A DNA stretch of 64,000 nt from Cellulomonas xiejunii (GTDB lineage Bacteria > Actinomycetota > Actinomycetes > Actinomycetales > Cellulomonadaceae): assembly GCF_024508315.1 (NCBI RefSeq), contig NZ_CP101987.1, positions 2,790,001 through 2,854,000 of the forward strand. The letters run 5' to 3'. Under the pieces are notes generated by a model, which saw nothing but the letters and a program-made list of their open reading frames with translations, was not told the origin of the DNA and searched no databases. Position numbers and translations under genes: made by a program. Of the stretch, positions 1 through 10,469 are shown one piece after another; within the stretch, counting starts at the first letter, position 1; each line of letters opens with the position of its first letter.

Positions 1-231
1 CGAGGTAGGTGCGCACCATGGCCTGCTGCACCAGCTCGTCGGCCTGGTGCGTGTCACCGCAGAGCAACCAGGCGTCCGCGCGAGCGACGGCACGGCGGTC
101 ACCATGAACGCGGCGAACTCCTCGTCGCGGCCACGGCCCGGCGGCAGCACCGTGGCCAGCGGTTCGCGCGGGCCTGCGTCGTCCGGCGGGTCGTGCTGCT
201 GCGCCCCGTGCGGTGGCGTCGACGTCCTCAT
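1..231 (-). CDS. SigE-family sigma factor, 5' fragment with an apparent frameshift
   Basis: The ATG at 231 opens a frame that reads EEFAAFMVTAVPSLART, the usual N-terminus of actinobacterial SigE-family (ECF-like) RNA polymerase sigma factors. The expected next segment, AWLLCGD..QADELVQQAMVRTYL (sigma region 2), is encoded immediately downstream but in the next frame, from about base 75 to the left edge. One base appears to be missing around 70-76: ACGCCTGG where ACGGCCTGG would keep the frame. The opened frame itself has no stop before the edge but reads non-sigma sequence after the shift. The purine-rich GAAGAGG sits very close to the ATG, so the start could lie elsewhere. It may be a real pseudogene, a phase variant or a sequencing error; only about 75 codons are visible. 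Confidence 0.6.
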   Translation of the reverse strand, partial: MRTSTPPHGAQQHDPPDDAGPREPLATVLPPGRGRDEEFAAFMVTAVPSLARTPGCSAVTRTRPTSWCSRPWCAPTS

Positions 232-293
232 GCCCTCTTCACGCACGACGCCCCACGAAGGTTGCGTCGCGGGGCGTCGGGATCGTTCCGGGA

Positions 294-785
294 TCAGGCC
301 TGGACGACTTCACCCTCACCCAGGAGCTTGCGCAGGTACGCGTACGTGAGGTCGCCGGCGGTCTGGTCGTGCTGGTGCTCGTAGCCGGCCTTGTTGTACA
401 GGGCGATGTTCTGCAGCGAGTCGCGGCCCGTGAAGACCCAGACCTCCTCGATGCCGTCCGGCAGCGTCGGCAGGATCGCGGAGAGCAGCTCGGTGCCGAT
501 GCCCTTGCCCTGCAGGTCGGGGGCCACGGCGAACCGGCCGAGCGTGGCCTTGCCGCCCTCGACGAGCACGCGGATGGAGCCGACCAGACGGTGACCCCAC
601 CAGGCACCGAGCGTGATGACGCCGTCGGCCTCCAGGTCGGCCTTGAGCTCCTTGAGCGTCTGCGTCAGCGGCGGGATGTTCGGGTCGCCGTACTGCTGCG
701 CCTCGGTGACGAAGGCGGCGCGGCGCAGCGTGAGCAGCTCACCCGCGTCGTCCACGGTCACCGGGCGGATGTCGAGGGCGGTCAT
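294..785 (-). CDS. GNAT family N-acetyltransferase
   Basis: A 163-residue single-domain protein. The acetyl-CoA binding motif A is visible as LGRFAVAPDLQGKGIGTELL (Q-G-K-G-I-G), preceded by the strand LVGSIRVLVEGG. The C-terminal half has the N-x-A-L-Y-x-x-x-G-Y-E pattern (QNIALYNKAGYE) typical of small GNAT acetyltransferases. Such enzymes transfer an acetyl group from acetyl-CoA to an amine; the substrate cannot be read from the sequence. It is divergent from purU, with about 48 bases between the two starts, so the pair shares a short promoter region. The length is normal and the frame intact. Confidence 0.85.
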   Translation of the reverse strand: MTALDIRPVTVDDAGELLTLRRAAFVTEAQQYGDPNIPPLTQTLKELKADLEADGVITLGAWWGHRLVGSIRVLVEGGKATLGRFAVAPDLQGKGIGTELLSAILPTLPDGIEEVWVFTGRDSLQNIALYNKAGYEHQHDQTAGDLTYAYLRKLLGEGEVVQA

Positions 786-819
786 GGCGCCATGGTGTCA
801 GCCCGCGGCACCCGCGCAC

Positions 820-825
820 TACTCT
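820..825 (+). promoter_or_regulatory. -10 box of a leaderless purU promoter
   Basis: TACTCT lies 8 bases before the GTG at 834. With a normal 6-8 base distance from -10 box to transcription start, the mRNA would begin at or next to the start codon. There is no purine-rich ribosome binding site between them. Confidence 0.5.
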
Positions 826-833
826 CAGACCTC

Positions 834-1700
<867 letters not shown>

Positions 1701-1874
1701 CCGCGTCGCGGCGGGGCTCCCGCCGCGCGTGTGGTCGGTCCGGCACGAAGCGTTTCGCCCCGTGCGGTCGCGCGCGCCGCGCGACATGCTCGGCCTGACG
1801 GTGCGGCAAACGTTCCCCGCCGTCGAGGAGTGCCGGTGCGCCGTCGCGCCCGGCAGGGCGAGGAGGGCACCACC

Positions 1875-3335
<1,461 letters not shown>

Positions 3336-3356
3336 CCGCCCACCCGCGCCGTGAGT

Positions 3357-3393
3357 GAGGCGGCGGCTCCTGCGACGCGGGAGCCGCCGCCTC
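3357..3393 (+). terminator. hairpin terminator after the esterase gene
   Basis: A perfect 14-bp stem (3357-3370 with 3380-3393) with a 9-base loop lies about 20 bases after the stop. There is no U-tract, as is common in actinobacteria. Confidence 0.75.
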
Positions 3394-3556
3394 GCGCGGC
3401 GCGGGGCCACGCCGCGCGATGTCACACGGACGTGACCGACGTGACTGAAGTCCGACAAATCGTTTTGCCGGGTATCTCCTTGAGAATTCACCCACCACGG
3501 TGGGGCCAGCCGGGGCCGCCGAAGGCACCGGCACCGTCCGACCGAAGGGGAACCCC

Positions 3557-4018
3557 ATGTCCGCCGATGTCGCACCCAACGCCACACCCGTCAGCACCCC
3601 GTCCTCGACGCCCCCCGCACGCCGGGCCCACCTGCTCGGCACGCTCCTGACAGCACTCGGGATCCTCATGGCCCTCGCCGGTGTCGGCACCTGGGCGGGC
3701 ATCGCGCAGGGCCTGGCGCAGGAGGAGATCACCGTCTCCGAGGACGCGGCCGCGTTCGCCGGCCAACCCGTCGTGACGCCGTGGGCCGCCTGGGCGCAGA
3801 CCGAGGTCATCCGCGCGGACCTCGCCGAGATGACCGGGGGCCTCACCTACGCGGAGATGGACCGTGAGGACCCGCAGCGTCCCGCAGTCGCCACCGGGAC
3901 CTTCCTGCGCGCCTCCCTGATCACGTCCGTCATCGCGTTCGGCGTGGCGCTCGCGCTCGTGGGCATCGGGACCGGGTTCGTGCTCGGCGGCCTCGGCCTG
4001 CGCAACGCCGCGACCTGA
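3557..4018 (+). CDS. small membrane protein of the family often mislabelled LigA
   Basis: A 153-residue protein with two predicted membrane segments (about residues 27-50 and 117-143) around a central soluble loop. The loop carries the family signature ITVSEDAAAFAG...TPWAAWAQ and YAEMDREDP. It is a paralogue of the gene at 43537-44010, sharing the ITVS(E/D)DAAAF, AWAQ, DREDP/DKEDP and FLRASL motifs. Databases often call these proteins aromatic ring-opening dioxygenase LigA, but no iron ligands or dioxygenase fold are visible, so I regard that name as wrong. The start follows GAAGGGG. The function is unknown. The gene stands alone between two terminators. Confidence 0.8.
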   Translation: MSADVAPNATPVSTPSSTPPARRAHLLGTLLTALGILMALAGVGTWAGIAQGLAQEEITVSEDAAAFAGQPVVTPWAAWAQTEVIRADLAEMTGGLTYAEMDREDPQRPAVATGTFLRASLITSVIAFGVALALVGIGTGFVLGGLGLRNAAT

Positions 4019-4045
4019 GCGCGCCGCACGCGCCGTGGAAGCGCA

Positions 4046-4077
4046 CCCAGGCCCCCGCCTCCTCGCCGGGGCCTGGG
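4046..4077. terminator. bidirectional hairpin terminator
   Basis: CCCAGGCCCC (from 4046) pairs with GGGGCCTGGG (4068-4077) between two convergent genes, so it can serve both strands. Confidence 0.7.
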
Positions 4078-4089
4078 ACGGCGCTGACG

Positions 4090-4869
4090 TCACGAGACGC
4101 GGGCCGGTGGCTGCGCGGTGTCCGCGCGGACCGCTCCCGTGATCGCCCCGAGGATCTTCTCGTAGCCCGTCGTCCGCGCGTCGAACGACCCGTTGCTGCG
4201 ACCGTGCCGCAGCACCTCGATGCGGTCCGCGACCGCCCGCACGTCGGTCATGTTGTGGCTGATGAGCACCACCCCGAGCCCGAGGTCGCGCAGGCCCTCG
4301 ATGTGAACGAGGACCTCCGCCGTCTGCGCCACCGACAGCGCCGCCGTCGGCTCGTCGAGGACCACGATGCGCGGATCGCCGATGAGCGTGCGCGCGATCG
4401 CGACCGTCTGCCGCTGGCCCTTCGACAGGTTCGACAGCGGCACCCGGACCGAGGGGATCCTGCTCGTCAGGTCCCGCAGGATCCGGCGAGCCTCCTCCTC
4501 CATGCGCTCGTCGTCGCGCACTCCGCGGGCGTCGCGCAGCTCGCGGCCCAGGAACAGGTTGGAGGTCACGTCGAGGTTGTCGCACAGCGCCAGGTCCTGG
4601 AAGACCGTCGCGACGCCCAGAGCGCGCGCGGCCGCCGGCGTCGGGATGCTCACCGGTGCGCCGTCGATCTCGATGAAGCCCGTGTCCGGGCTCAGGACGC
4701 CGGCGACCATCTTCGCGAGCGTCGACTTGCCCGCGCCGTTGTCCCCCACCAGCGCGACGACCTCGTGCCGGTGCACGTCGAGGTCGACGCCCACGAGCGC
4801 CTCGACCGCCCCGAACCGTTTGCTGATACCTCGCATCGACAGCAACGGCACCCGTGTCGCGTCAGTCAT
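4090..4869 (-). CDS. single-domain sugar ABC transporter ATPase (FrcA-like)
   Basis: A 259-residue ATPase with one nucleotide-binding domain: Walker A GDNGAGKST, Q-loop TVFQDLALC, signature LSKGQRQTVAIAR, Walker B IVVLDEPT and switch histidine in LISHN. The short cassette resembles FrcA-type carbohydrate importer ATPases rather than the fused double cassette of the neighbouring mmsA. No permease of its own is adjacent. It lies 64 bp downstream of the ROK regulator in the same direction. It may energise a permease encoded elsewhere or substitute for MmsA. I chose the ATG at 4869, which has AGGTGGA upstream; a GTG 12 bases earlier is possible. Confidence 0.85.
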   Translation of the reverse strand: MTDATRVPLLSMRGISKRFGAVEALVGVDLDVHRHEVVALVGDNGAGKSTLAKMVAGVLSPDTGFIEIDGAPVSIPTPAAARALGVATVFQDLALCDNLDVTSNLFLGRELRDARGVRDDERMEEEARRILRDLTSRIPSVRVPLSNLSKGQRQTVAIARTLIGDPRIVVLDEPTAALSVAQTAEVLVHIEGLRDLGLGVVLISHNMTDVRAVADRIEVLRHGRSNGSFDARTTGYEKILGAITGAVRADTAQPPARVS

Positions 4870-4933
4870 GCCTCGATCCACCTGCTCCCGTCGCGCACGT
4901 CCACGTGCAGTGAAGCCCCCCGCCCTCCCCCGG

Positions 4934-6166
4934 TCAACCCTCGCCTTCCTGCTCCTCGTGCTCGTCGGCGCCGCCGTCCAACCCTGCGTCGTCGTCCGCC
5001 CGCACCGCCACGTCCGCCGACGCCAGCGCGAGCACCAAGGCGCCCATCACCTCGGCACGCTGCCCCAGGGCCGCCGGGACGACCTCGAGCGGTGCGATCC
5101 GGTTGACGAGCACCCGCCGCCGCACCGCCTCGCGCAACGGTCCCAGCAGCACCTCGCCGGTCTCCGAGAGCTCGCCCCCGACGACCACGCACTGCGGGTT
5201 GACGGCCGTGCCGAGTCCCGCCACGACGGCGCCGATCATCGCGCCCGCGTCGGCCACCACGCGCGCGAACCCCGGGTCCCCGTCACGCGTCCGCGCGATG
5301 ACGTCGCGCAGGGCCAGCGAGCCGTGCGTCGCACGCAGCGACTCGACGAGCGCGCTCGACCCCACGACGGTGTCGAGGCACCCGCGCGACCCGCACCGGC
5401 AGATGTGCCCCGCCGGGTCGACCTGGACGTGCCCGATCTCCCCAGCCGTGCCGGCGAACCCCCGGTGCACCTGACCGCTGATGACGATGCCCGCGCCCGT
5501 GCCGTACGACGCCCGCACGTACACGGCGTCGCGGTACCCGCGCGCCGCTCCCAGCGTCGACTCCGCGAGCGCCCCGAGGTTCGCGTCGTTGTCGACGTGC
5601 ACGGGCCGCCCGAGCCGTTTGGCCAGCACCTGCCCCAGGTGCTCCCCCTCCCAGCCCCGCATGACACCGGGCACGGACACCATGCCGGTGTCCGCGTCGA
5701 CCGGCGCCGGCACGCCGACCCCGATGCCGACGACCTCGTCGAGACCCGAGCCGACGCGCTCGAGCAGGTCCGTGACGAGGAGCGCCGCGCGGTCCAGCGT
5801 GGTGTCCGACGGGTGCTCGTACGGCAGCGGCAGCACCTGCTCGGCGACCACCTCGTGCGCGAAGTCGCCCAGGGCGACGCGCAGGTGCCGGTGCCCGATC
5901 TGCACGCCCACCGCCAGACCCACCCGACGGGCCAACGTGACGAGCTGCGCACGCCGACCGCTGCGGGTGGTGACGGCGGTGTCGACCAGTCCGACCGCGA
6001 GCAGCTCGCGGACGATGGTCGACACCGTCGCCTGGGACAGCCCCGTGGCGGCGGCGAGCTCCACCTGGGTCAGGCCGCCGTACCGCTGGATCGTCCCCAC
6101 CACCAGCGCCTTGTTGGCCTCCCGCAGGGACGACTGCGAGCCCGCTGCTGCCGCTCGCCTGCTCAC
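4934..6166 (-). CDS. ROK family transcriptional regulator
   Basis: A 410-residue sugar-responsive repressor. Residues 15-80 form a winged helix-turn-helix (GLTQVELAAATGLSQATVSTI). The rest is the ROK sugar-kinase-like fold with the zinc motif C-R-C-G-S-R-G-C-L-D and the glycine-rich segment GIGVGVPAPVD. With this DNA-binding head it is a regulator of the XylR/NagC type, not a kinase. It lies 47 bp downstream of mmsB in the same direction and has its own leaderless promoter. It most likely controls the chvE-mmsAB importer upstream, with a monosaccharide as inducer. The start is the GTG 6 bases after a TAGGTT box. Confidence 0.9.
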   Translation of the reverse strand: MSRRAAAAGSQSSLREANKALVVGTIQRYGGLTQVELAAATGLSQATVSTIVRELLAVGLVDTAVTTRSGRRAQLVTLARRVGLAVGVQIGHRHLRVALGDFAHEVVAEQVLPLPYEHPSDTTLDRAALLVTDLLERVGSGLDEVVGIGVGVPAPVDADTGMVSVPGVMRGWEGEHLGQVLAKRLGRPVHVDNDANLGALAESTLGAARGYRDAVYVRASYGTGAGIVISGQVHRGFAGTAGEIGHVQVDPAGHICRCGSRGCLDTVVGSSALVESLRATHGSLALRDVIARTRDGDPGFARVVADAGAMIGAVVAGLGTAVNPQCVVVGGELSETGEVLLGPLREAVRRRVLVNRIAPLEVVPAALGQRAEVMGALVLALASADVAVRADDDAGLDGGADEHEEQEGEG

Positions 6167-6172
6167 GGGGGC

Positions 6173-6178
6173 AACCTA
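6173..6178 (-). promoter_or_regulatory. -10 box of a leaderless promoter for the ROK regulator
   Basis: On the minus strand TAGGTT is followed by 6 bases and the GTG at 6166, with no ribosome binding site. The regulator can thus be transcribed separately from the transporter operon. Confidence 0.55.
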
Positions 6179-6213
6179 CCGGCGCTCGTGCGCCGCACTG
6201 CGGTACCTCGGCC

Positions 6214-7449
6214 CTACTGCGTGCCCGCGCGCCGCTTGTTCACCAGGTCGAACGCGACGGCCAGCAGCAGCACCATGCCCTTGATCGCCATCTGCCACGA
6301 CGGCTCGACGGACAGGATCGACAGGCCCATGTTGAGCACGCCCATGATGAGCGCACCGACGATGGCCCCGGAGATCCGTCCGATGCCACCCGTGACGGCC
6401 GCACCGCCGATGAAGCACGCGGCGATGGCGTCGAGCTCGTAGTTCTGGCCGGCGGCCGCGATCGCGGCCCCGGAGCGGGCCGTCGTGACGACGGCCGCCA
6501 CACCGGCGAGGAACCCGATGTTGACGAAGATCCAGAAGTCGACCCTGCGGGTGTTGACGCCTGACAGCGCCGCCGCGGAGCGGTTGCCGCCGATCGCGTA
6601 GATGTGCCGGCCGAAGACGGTGCGTCCCATGAGGAACGAGTACAGGACGACGAGGGCGCCGACGATGACCAGGACGATCGGCGTCCCACCGGCGGACAGG
6701 GACAGGATGACCGTCAGTGCCCCGATGCCGACGGCGACCATGGCGATCTTGGTGAGGAAGAGCGCCGGGGCCTCGACGTGCAGGTCGTGCTTGCGCAGCG
6801 CGGCGCGCGCCCGCAGCTGGGTCACGACGATGGCCGCCACCGCGAGCACGCCGATGACGAGCGTGACGACGTCCATGTTGTTGGCGAAGCCCAGGAAGTT
6901 CGGCAGCGAGCCCTTGGAGATCCTGATGAACGCCGTCGGCAGGCCGGCGAGCGTCTCACCGACGACCGCGAGCGCCAGGCCGCGGAAGATGAGCATGCCG
7001 GCGAGCGTCACGATGAACGCCGGGATCCCCACGTAGGCGATCCAGAACCCCTGCCAGGCACCGACCAGGGCGCCGAGCGCCAGGCCGACCAGCACGGCGA
7101 CGATCCAGGGTGCGTCGAGGTCGCGCATGGTCACCGCGACCACGCCGCCGACGAAGGCGACCACGGACCCGACCGAGAGGTCGATGTGCCCGGCCACGAT
7201 GACCATGACCATGCCGATCGCGAGGATCATGACGTACGCGTTCTGCTGGAACAGCGCCGCGACGTTGTTGGCGAGCAGCAGCTTGCCGTCGGTGAGCACC
7301 TGGAACAGCAGGACGATGACGACGAGCGCACCGAAGATGCCGTACTGGCGCGCGTTGCCGCCGAGCCCCTGGAGCCGCTGACCGAGCGACACGCGCGTCG
7401 CTCCGGGCGGTGTCGGGGAGGGGACGTTGACGTCGGTGGTGGTGCTCAT
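6214..7449 (-). CDS. mmsB: multiple-monosaccharide ABC transporter permease
   Basis: A 411-residue integral membrane protein with about ten hydrophobic segments, of the AraH/RbsC/XylH permease superfamily. Recognisable segments are [13 protein letters not shown] (early) and [20 protein letters not shown] (late). At 411 residues it is longer than RbsC-type permeases (about 320), which fits the GguB/MmsB branch with its inserted membrane segments. Its ATG overlaps the stop of mmsA by 4 bases (ATGA), indicating translational coupling. It forms the membrane channel for sugar delivered by the ChvE-like binding protein. An ORF extending upstream inside mmsA was rejected in favour of the coupled ATG at 7449. 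Confidence 0.9.
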   Translation of the reverse strand: MSTTTDVNVPSPTPPGATRVSLGQRLQGLGGNARQYGIFGALVVIVLLFQVLTDGKLLLANNVAALFQQNAYVMILAIGMVMVIVAGHIDLSVGSVVAFVGGVVAVTMRDLDAPWIVAVLVGLALGALVGAWQGFWIAYVGIPAFIVTLAGMLIFRGLALAVVGETLAGLPTAFIRISKGSLPNFLGFANNMDVVTLVIGVLAVAAIVVTQLRARAALRKHDLHVEAPALFLTKIAMVAVGIGALTVILSLSAGGTPIVLVIVGALVVLYSFLMGRTVFGRHIYAIGGNRSAAALSGVNTRRVDFWIFVNIGFLAGVAAVVTTARSGAAIAAAGQNYELDAIAACFIGGAAVTGGIGRISGAIVGALIMGVLNMGLSILSVEPSWQMAIKGMVLLLAVAFDLVNKRRAGTQ

Positions 7450-8993
7450 CGGGCGATCCCGTCCTTGTCCATCGTCATGAAGTGCATGAGGTGCTCCTGG
7501 GTCGCGTCGGCCCGGGCCACCTCGCCGGTGACGCGGCCCTGGCTGAGCGCGTAGATGCGGTCGCAGACGCCGAGCAGCTCGGGCAGCTCGGAGGAGATGA
7601 CCAGCACCCCCTTGCCCGCGTCCGCGAGCCTGTTGATGATCATGTAGATCTCGTACTTCGCCCCCACGTCGATGCCGCGGGTGGGCTCGTCGAGGATGAG
7701 CACGTCGGGGTCGGCGTGCAGCCACTTGGCCAGCACGACCTTCTGCTGGTTGCCGCCGGACAGCTTGCCGACGAGGGTGTCGACCGTGCGGGTGCGGATG
7801 TTGAGCTCACGCCGGTACCGCTCGGCGACCTCGACCTCCTCCTCACGGTCGACCACGCCGCCGCGCGACAGCGAGCCGAGGTTCGCTGCGGACACGTTGT
7901 GCTGCACGGTGTCGATGAGGTTGAGGCCGAACCGCTTGCGGTCCTCGGTCGCGTACGCGATCCCGTGCGAGATGGCCTGGCTCACGGAGCCTGCCGTGAT
8001 CTCCTTCCCGTCCTTGTAGAGGCGCCCGGAGATCCGCGTGCCGTAGGACCGTCCGAAGACGCTCATGGCCAGCTCGGTGCGACCGGCCCCCATGAGCCCG
8101 GCCAGGCCGACGATCTCGCCGCGGTGCACCGTGACGCTGGCGCGGTCGACGACCTTGCGCGACTGGTCGACGGGGTGGTGGACCGTCCAGTCCTCGATGC
8201 GCAGCACCTCCTCGCCGATCGACGACTCGTGCGCGGGGAACCGGTTGTCGAGCGGTCGGCCGACCATCCCCCGGATGATCCGCTCCTCGCTGACCGGCTC
8301 GTCGCCGTGCATGTCGAGCGACTCGATCGTCTGCCCGTCGCGGATGATCGTCGTGGTGTCGGCGATCGCCTCGATCTCGTTGAGCTTGTGGCTGATGATG
8401 ATCGAGGTGATGCCGTGCTCGCGCAGCCCCCGGATCAGCCCGAGCAGGTGGGCGCTGTCCTCGTCGTTGAGGGCGGCGGTCGGCTCGTCGAGGATGAGCA
8501 GGCGCACGTCCTTGGACAGCGCCTTGGCGATCTCGACCAGCTGCTGCTTGCCGACACCGATGTCGCTGACGCGGGTGTCGGGGCGCTCGGCGAGGCCGAC
8601 GCGGTCGAGCAGCCTGGCGGCCTCGGAGTTCGTGCGGTTCCAGTCGATGACGCCACGCTCGGAACGCTCGTTGCCGAGGAAGATGTTCTCGGCGATCGAC
8701 AGGAACGGCGAGAGCGCGAGCTCCTGGTGGATGATGACGATCCCCTGGCGCTCGGAGTCGCGGATGCCGCGGAACTCCTGCACCTGGCCGTCGAGGACGA
8801 TGTCGCCGTCGTACGTGCCGTGGGGGTAGATGCCGGACAGGACCTTCATGAGCGTCGACTTGCCGGCGCCGTTCTCGCCGCAGATGGCGTGGATCTCACC
8901 GCGCCGTACCGCGAGGGTGACGTCGCTGAGCGCCTTGACGCCGGGGAAGGTCTTGGTGATGCCGCGCATCTCGAGGATGTGCTCGGTGTCCAT
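7446..8993 (-). CDS. mmsA: multiple-monosaccharide ABC transporter ATPase (double cassette)
   Basis: A 515-residue cytosolic protein with two fused ABC domains. The N-terminal domain has GENGAGKST, a degenerate signature around [18 protein letters not shown] and Walker [12 protein letters not shown]. The C-terminal domain has the usual degenerate Walker A ([11 protein letters not shown]), the signature [15 protein letters not shown] and Walker [14 protein letters not shown]. This layout is that of XylG/MmsA/GguA importers. It energises uptake through MmsB. It is 86 bp downstream of the binding protein gene, with a hairpin in the gap, and overlaps mmsB by 4 bases. Confidence 0.92.
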   Translation of the reverse strand: MDTEHILEMRGITKTFPGVKALSDVTLAVRRGEIHAICGENGAGKSTLMKVLSGIYPHGTYDGDIVLDGQVQEFRGIRDSERQGIVIIHQELALSPFLSIAENIFLGNERSERGVIDWNRTNSEAARLLDRVGLAERPDTRVSDIGVGKQQLVEIAKALSKDVRLLILDEPTAALNDEDSAHLLGLIRGLREHGITSIIISHKLNEIEAIADTTTIIRDGQTIESLDMHGDEPVSEERIIRGMVGRPLDNRFPAHESSIGEEVLRIEDWTVHHPVDQSRKVVDRASVTVHRGEIVGLAGLMGAGRTELAMSVFGRSYGTRISGRLYKDGKEITAGSVSQAISHGIAYATEDRKRFGLNLIDTVQHNVSAANLGSLSRGGVVDREEEVEVAERYRRELNIRTRTVDTLVGKLSGGNQQKVVLAKWLHADPDVLILDEPTRGIDVGAKYEIYMIINRLADAGKGVLVISSELPELLGVCDRIYALSQGRVTGEVARADATQEHLMHFMTMDKDGIAR

Positions 8994-9039
8994 GTGTCCT
9001 CGCTGAGTGGTCCGGGCCGGGCCGGAGGTGGGCCTGGGT

Positions 9040-9073
9040 GCCGGCCGCGCGACCCGGGGGCCGCGCGGCCGGC
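9040..9073 (-). terminator. intercistronic hairpin between chvE and mmsA
   Basis: A perfect 12-bp stem (9040-9051 with 9062-9073) sits directly after the binding-protein stop. Such hairpins often let the abundant binding protein be made in excess over the membrane parts, by partial termination or mRNA protection. That role is inferred. Confidence 0.55.
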
Positions 9074-9079
9074 GGGATC

Positions 9080-10204
9080 TCAGAGGCCGAGGTCCGCAGC
9101 CTTGTAGAACCCGGACTCGACGAGGACGTCGACGCTGTCCGGCGTGACGACCTGCGGCGGCAGCAGGTAGGTCGGGACGACCTTCTCGCCGTTGTCGTAG
9201 GTCTTCTCGTCGTTGACCTCGACGGTGTCTCCGGCCACGATCTGCTTGATCATCACGGCGACCTGGTCACCGAGGGTGCGGGTGTCCTTCCAGACCGTCA
9301 TCGACTGCTTGCCCTCGATGAGGTTGAGGACGTTGGCCTTGTCGGCATCCTGCCCCGTGACGATCGGGTACTCCGCGCCGGGCGCGTAGCCGTTGCCCGC
9401 GAGCGCCTGGGCGATGCCGAGCGCGAGCGAGTCGTTGGGCGAGAGCACGACGTCGACCTTGGTGCCGCTCGCGTAGAACGAGTTGAGGCGGATCTCCATC
9501 TCGGCCTGCGCGGTGTCGGTCTTCCACCCCTCGACGCCGATGGACTTCCAGTCGTCGTTCGTCGCCGGGGCCTTGCCGGACGGCACGACGAGCTGGCCGC
9601 TGTCGACGTACTCCGACAGGATGTCCCACGCCCCGGCGAAGAAGAACTTCGCGTTGTTGTCGTCCGGCGAGCCGGCGAACGGCTCCAGGTTGAACGGGCC
9701 GGCGCCACCCTCGAGGTCGAGGGCGTCGACGATGTACTCGCCCTGCATCGTGCCGACGCTGTAGTTGTCGAACGTCGCGTAGTAGTCGACGTTCGGCGTG
9801 CCCAGCAGGAGGCGGTCGTACGCGATGACGGTGATGTCCGCGTCGGCCGCCTGCTGCAGGGTCGGCGCGAGGGCCGTGTCGTCGATCGGGGCGATGACGA
9901 GGACGTCGGCGCCCTGGTTGATCATGTTCTCCAGCTGGGTGATCTGCTGGTCGACCTTGTTGTCCGCGTACTGCAGGCTCGTCTCGTAGCCTGCCTCCTC
10001 GAGCAGACCTTCCAGGTGGCTGCCGTCGCGGTTCCAGCGCTCCAGGCTCTTGGTGGGCATCGCGATCCCGACGAACGTCCCCTCGTCGTCGCCGCCGCCG
10101 GCGTCCGTACCGGAGTCGCGCTCGGTGCTGCAGGCCGCGAGCGACCCGACGAGCATGCCTGCGGCGACCATCGCGATCGCGCTCTTCTTCCACGCCAGTG
10201 ACAT
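9080..10204 (-). CDS. chvE: multiple-monosaccharide ABC transporter substrate-binding lipoprotein
   Basis: A 374-residue exported lipoprotein: basic N-terminus, hydrophobic core and lipobox LAAC near residue 25, followed by a Ser/Asp/Gly-rich tether. The mature part is a periplasmic-binding-protein type 1 fold of the ChvE/XylF group ([44 protein letters not shown]). It captures monosaccharides such as xylose, glucose, galactose or arabinose for MmsAB; the exact specificity cannot be read. The ATG at 10204 has GGGAGC about 8 bases upstream. It is the first gene of the operon, and two inverted repeats lie upstream. Confidence 0.9.
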   Translation of the reverse strand: MSLAWKKSAIAMVAAGMLVGSLAACSTERDSGTDAGGGDDEGTFVGIAMPTKSLERWNRDGSHLEGLLEEAGYETSLQYADNKVDQQITQLENMINQGADVLVIAPIDDTALAPTLQQAADADITVIAYDRLLLGTPNVDYYATFDNYSVGTMQGEYIVDALDLEGGAGPFNLEPFAGSPDDNNAKFFFAGAWDILSEYVDSGQLVVPSGKAPATNDDWKSIGVEGWKTDTAQAEMEIRLNSFYASGTKVDVVLSPNDSLALGIAQALAGNGYAPGAEYPIVTGQDADKANVLNLIEGKQSMTVWKDTRTLGDQVAVMIKQIVAGDTVEVNDEKTYDNGEKVVPTYLLPPQVVTPDSVDVLVESGFYKAADLGL

Positions 10205-10305
10205 CGTTGTCCGCTCCCTTGCGTTCGCCGCTCGACCGGTCGGGACGTCCGTCGTCCCGCCGGCCCGGCTCCGGCGGCAGTGCCGGTGAGCCGGGTGCGG
10301 CTTCG

Positions 10306-10330
10306 GTTGCATTCAAGACCTGAACGCAAC
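10306..10330. promoter_or_regulatory. candidate operator: 25-bp inverted repeat upstream of chvE
   Basis: GTTGCATTCA-N5-TGAACGCAAC is a dyad with one mismatch in ten base pairs, about 100 bases upstream of the chvE start. A plausible ligand is the ROK regulator of the same cluster or a LacI-type sugar repressor. This is an inference from symmetry and position. Confidence 0.5.
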
Positions 10331-10386
10331 GGCCGACAAGGGCCGTGACCGATCTGTGTCCTCGGCGAGACATTGGGCACGTTTGC

Positions 10387-10404
10387 GTCACTCGACGGAG
10401 TGAC
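10387..10404. promoter_or_regulatory. second inverted repeat in the chvE / pullulanase intergenic region
   Basis: GTCACTC-GACG-GAGTGAC, a perfect 7-bp dyad with a 4-base spacer, lies 66 bases after the pullulanase stop and upstream of chvE. It may be another operator or a small transcript-end hairpin. Confidence 0.35.
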
Positions 10405-10469
10405 ACCCCCGCGACATCCGGGGAGAAACGCGACGAGGACCCGATGCCTTCGCGCCCCGAAGGCACCGG

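Noticed and set aside
3557-4018. Annotation as aromatic ring-opening dioxygenase LigA
   Set aside because: It is a two-helix membrane protein without metal-ligand motifs; the label is a propagated error.
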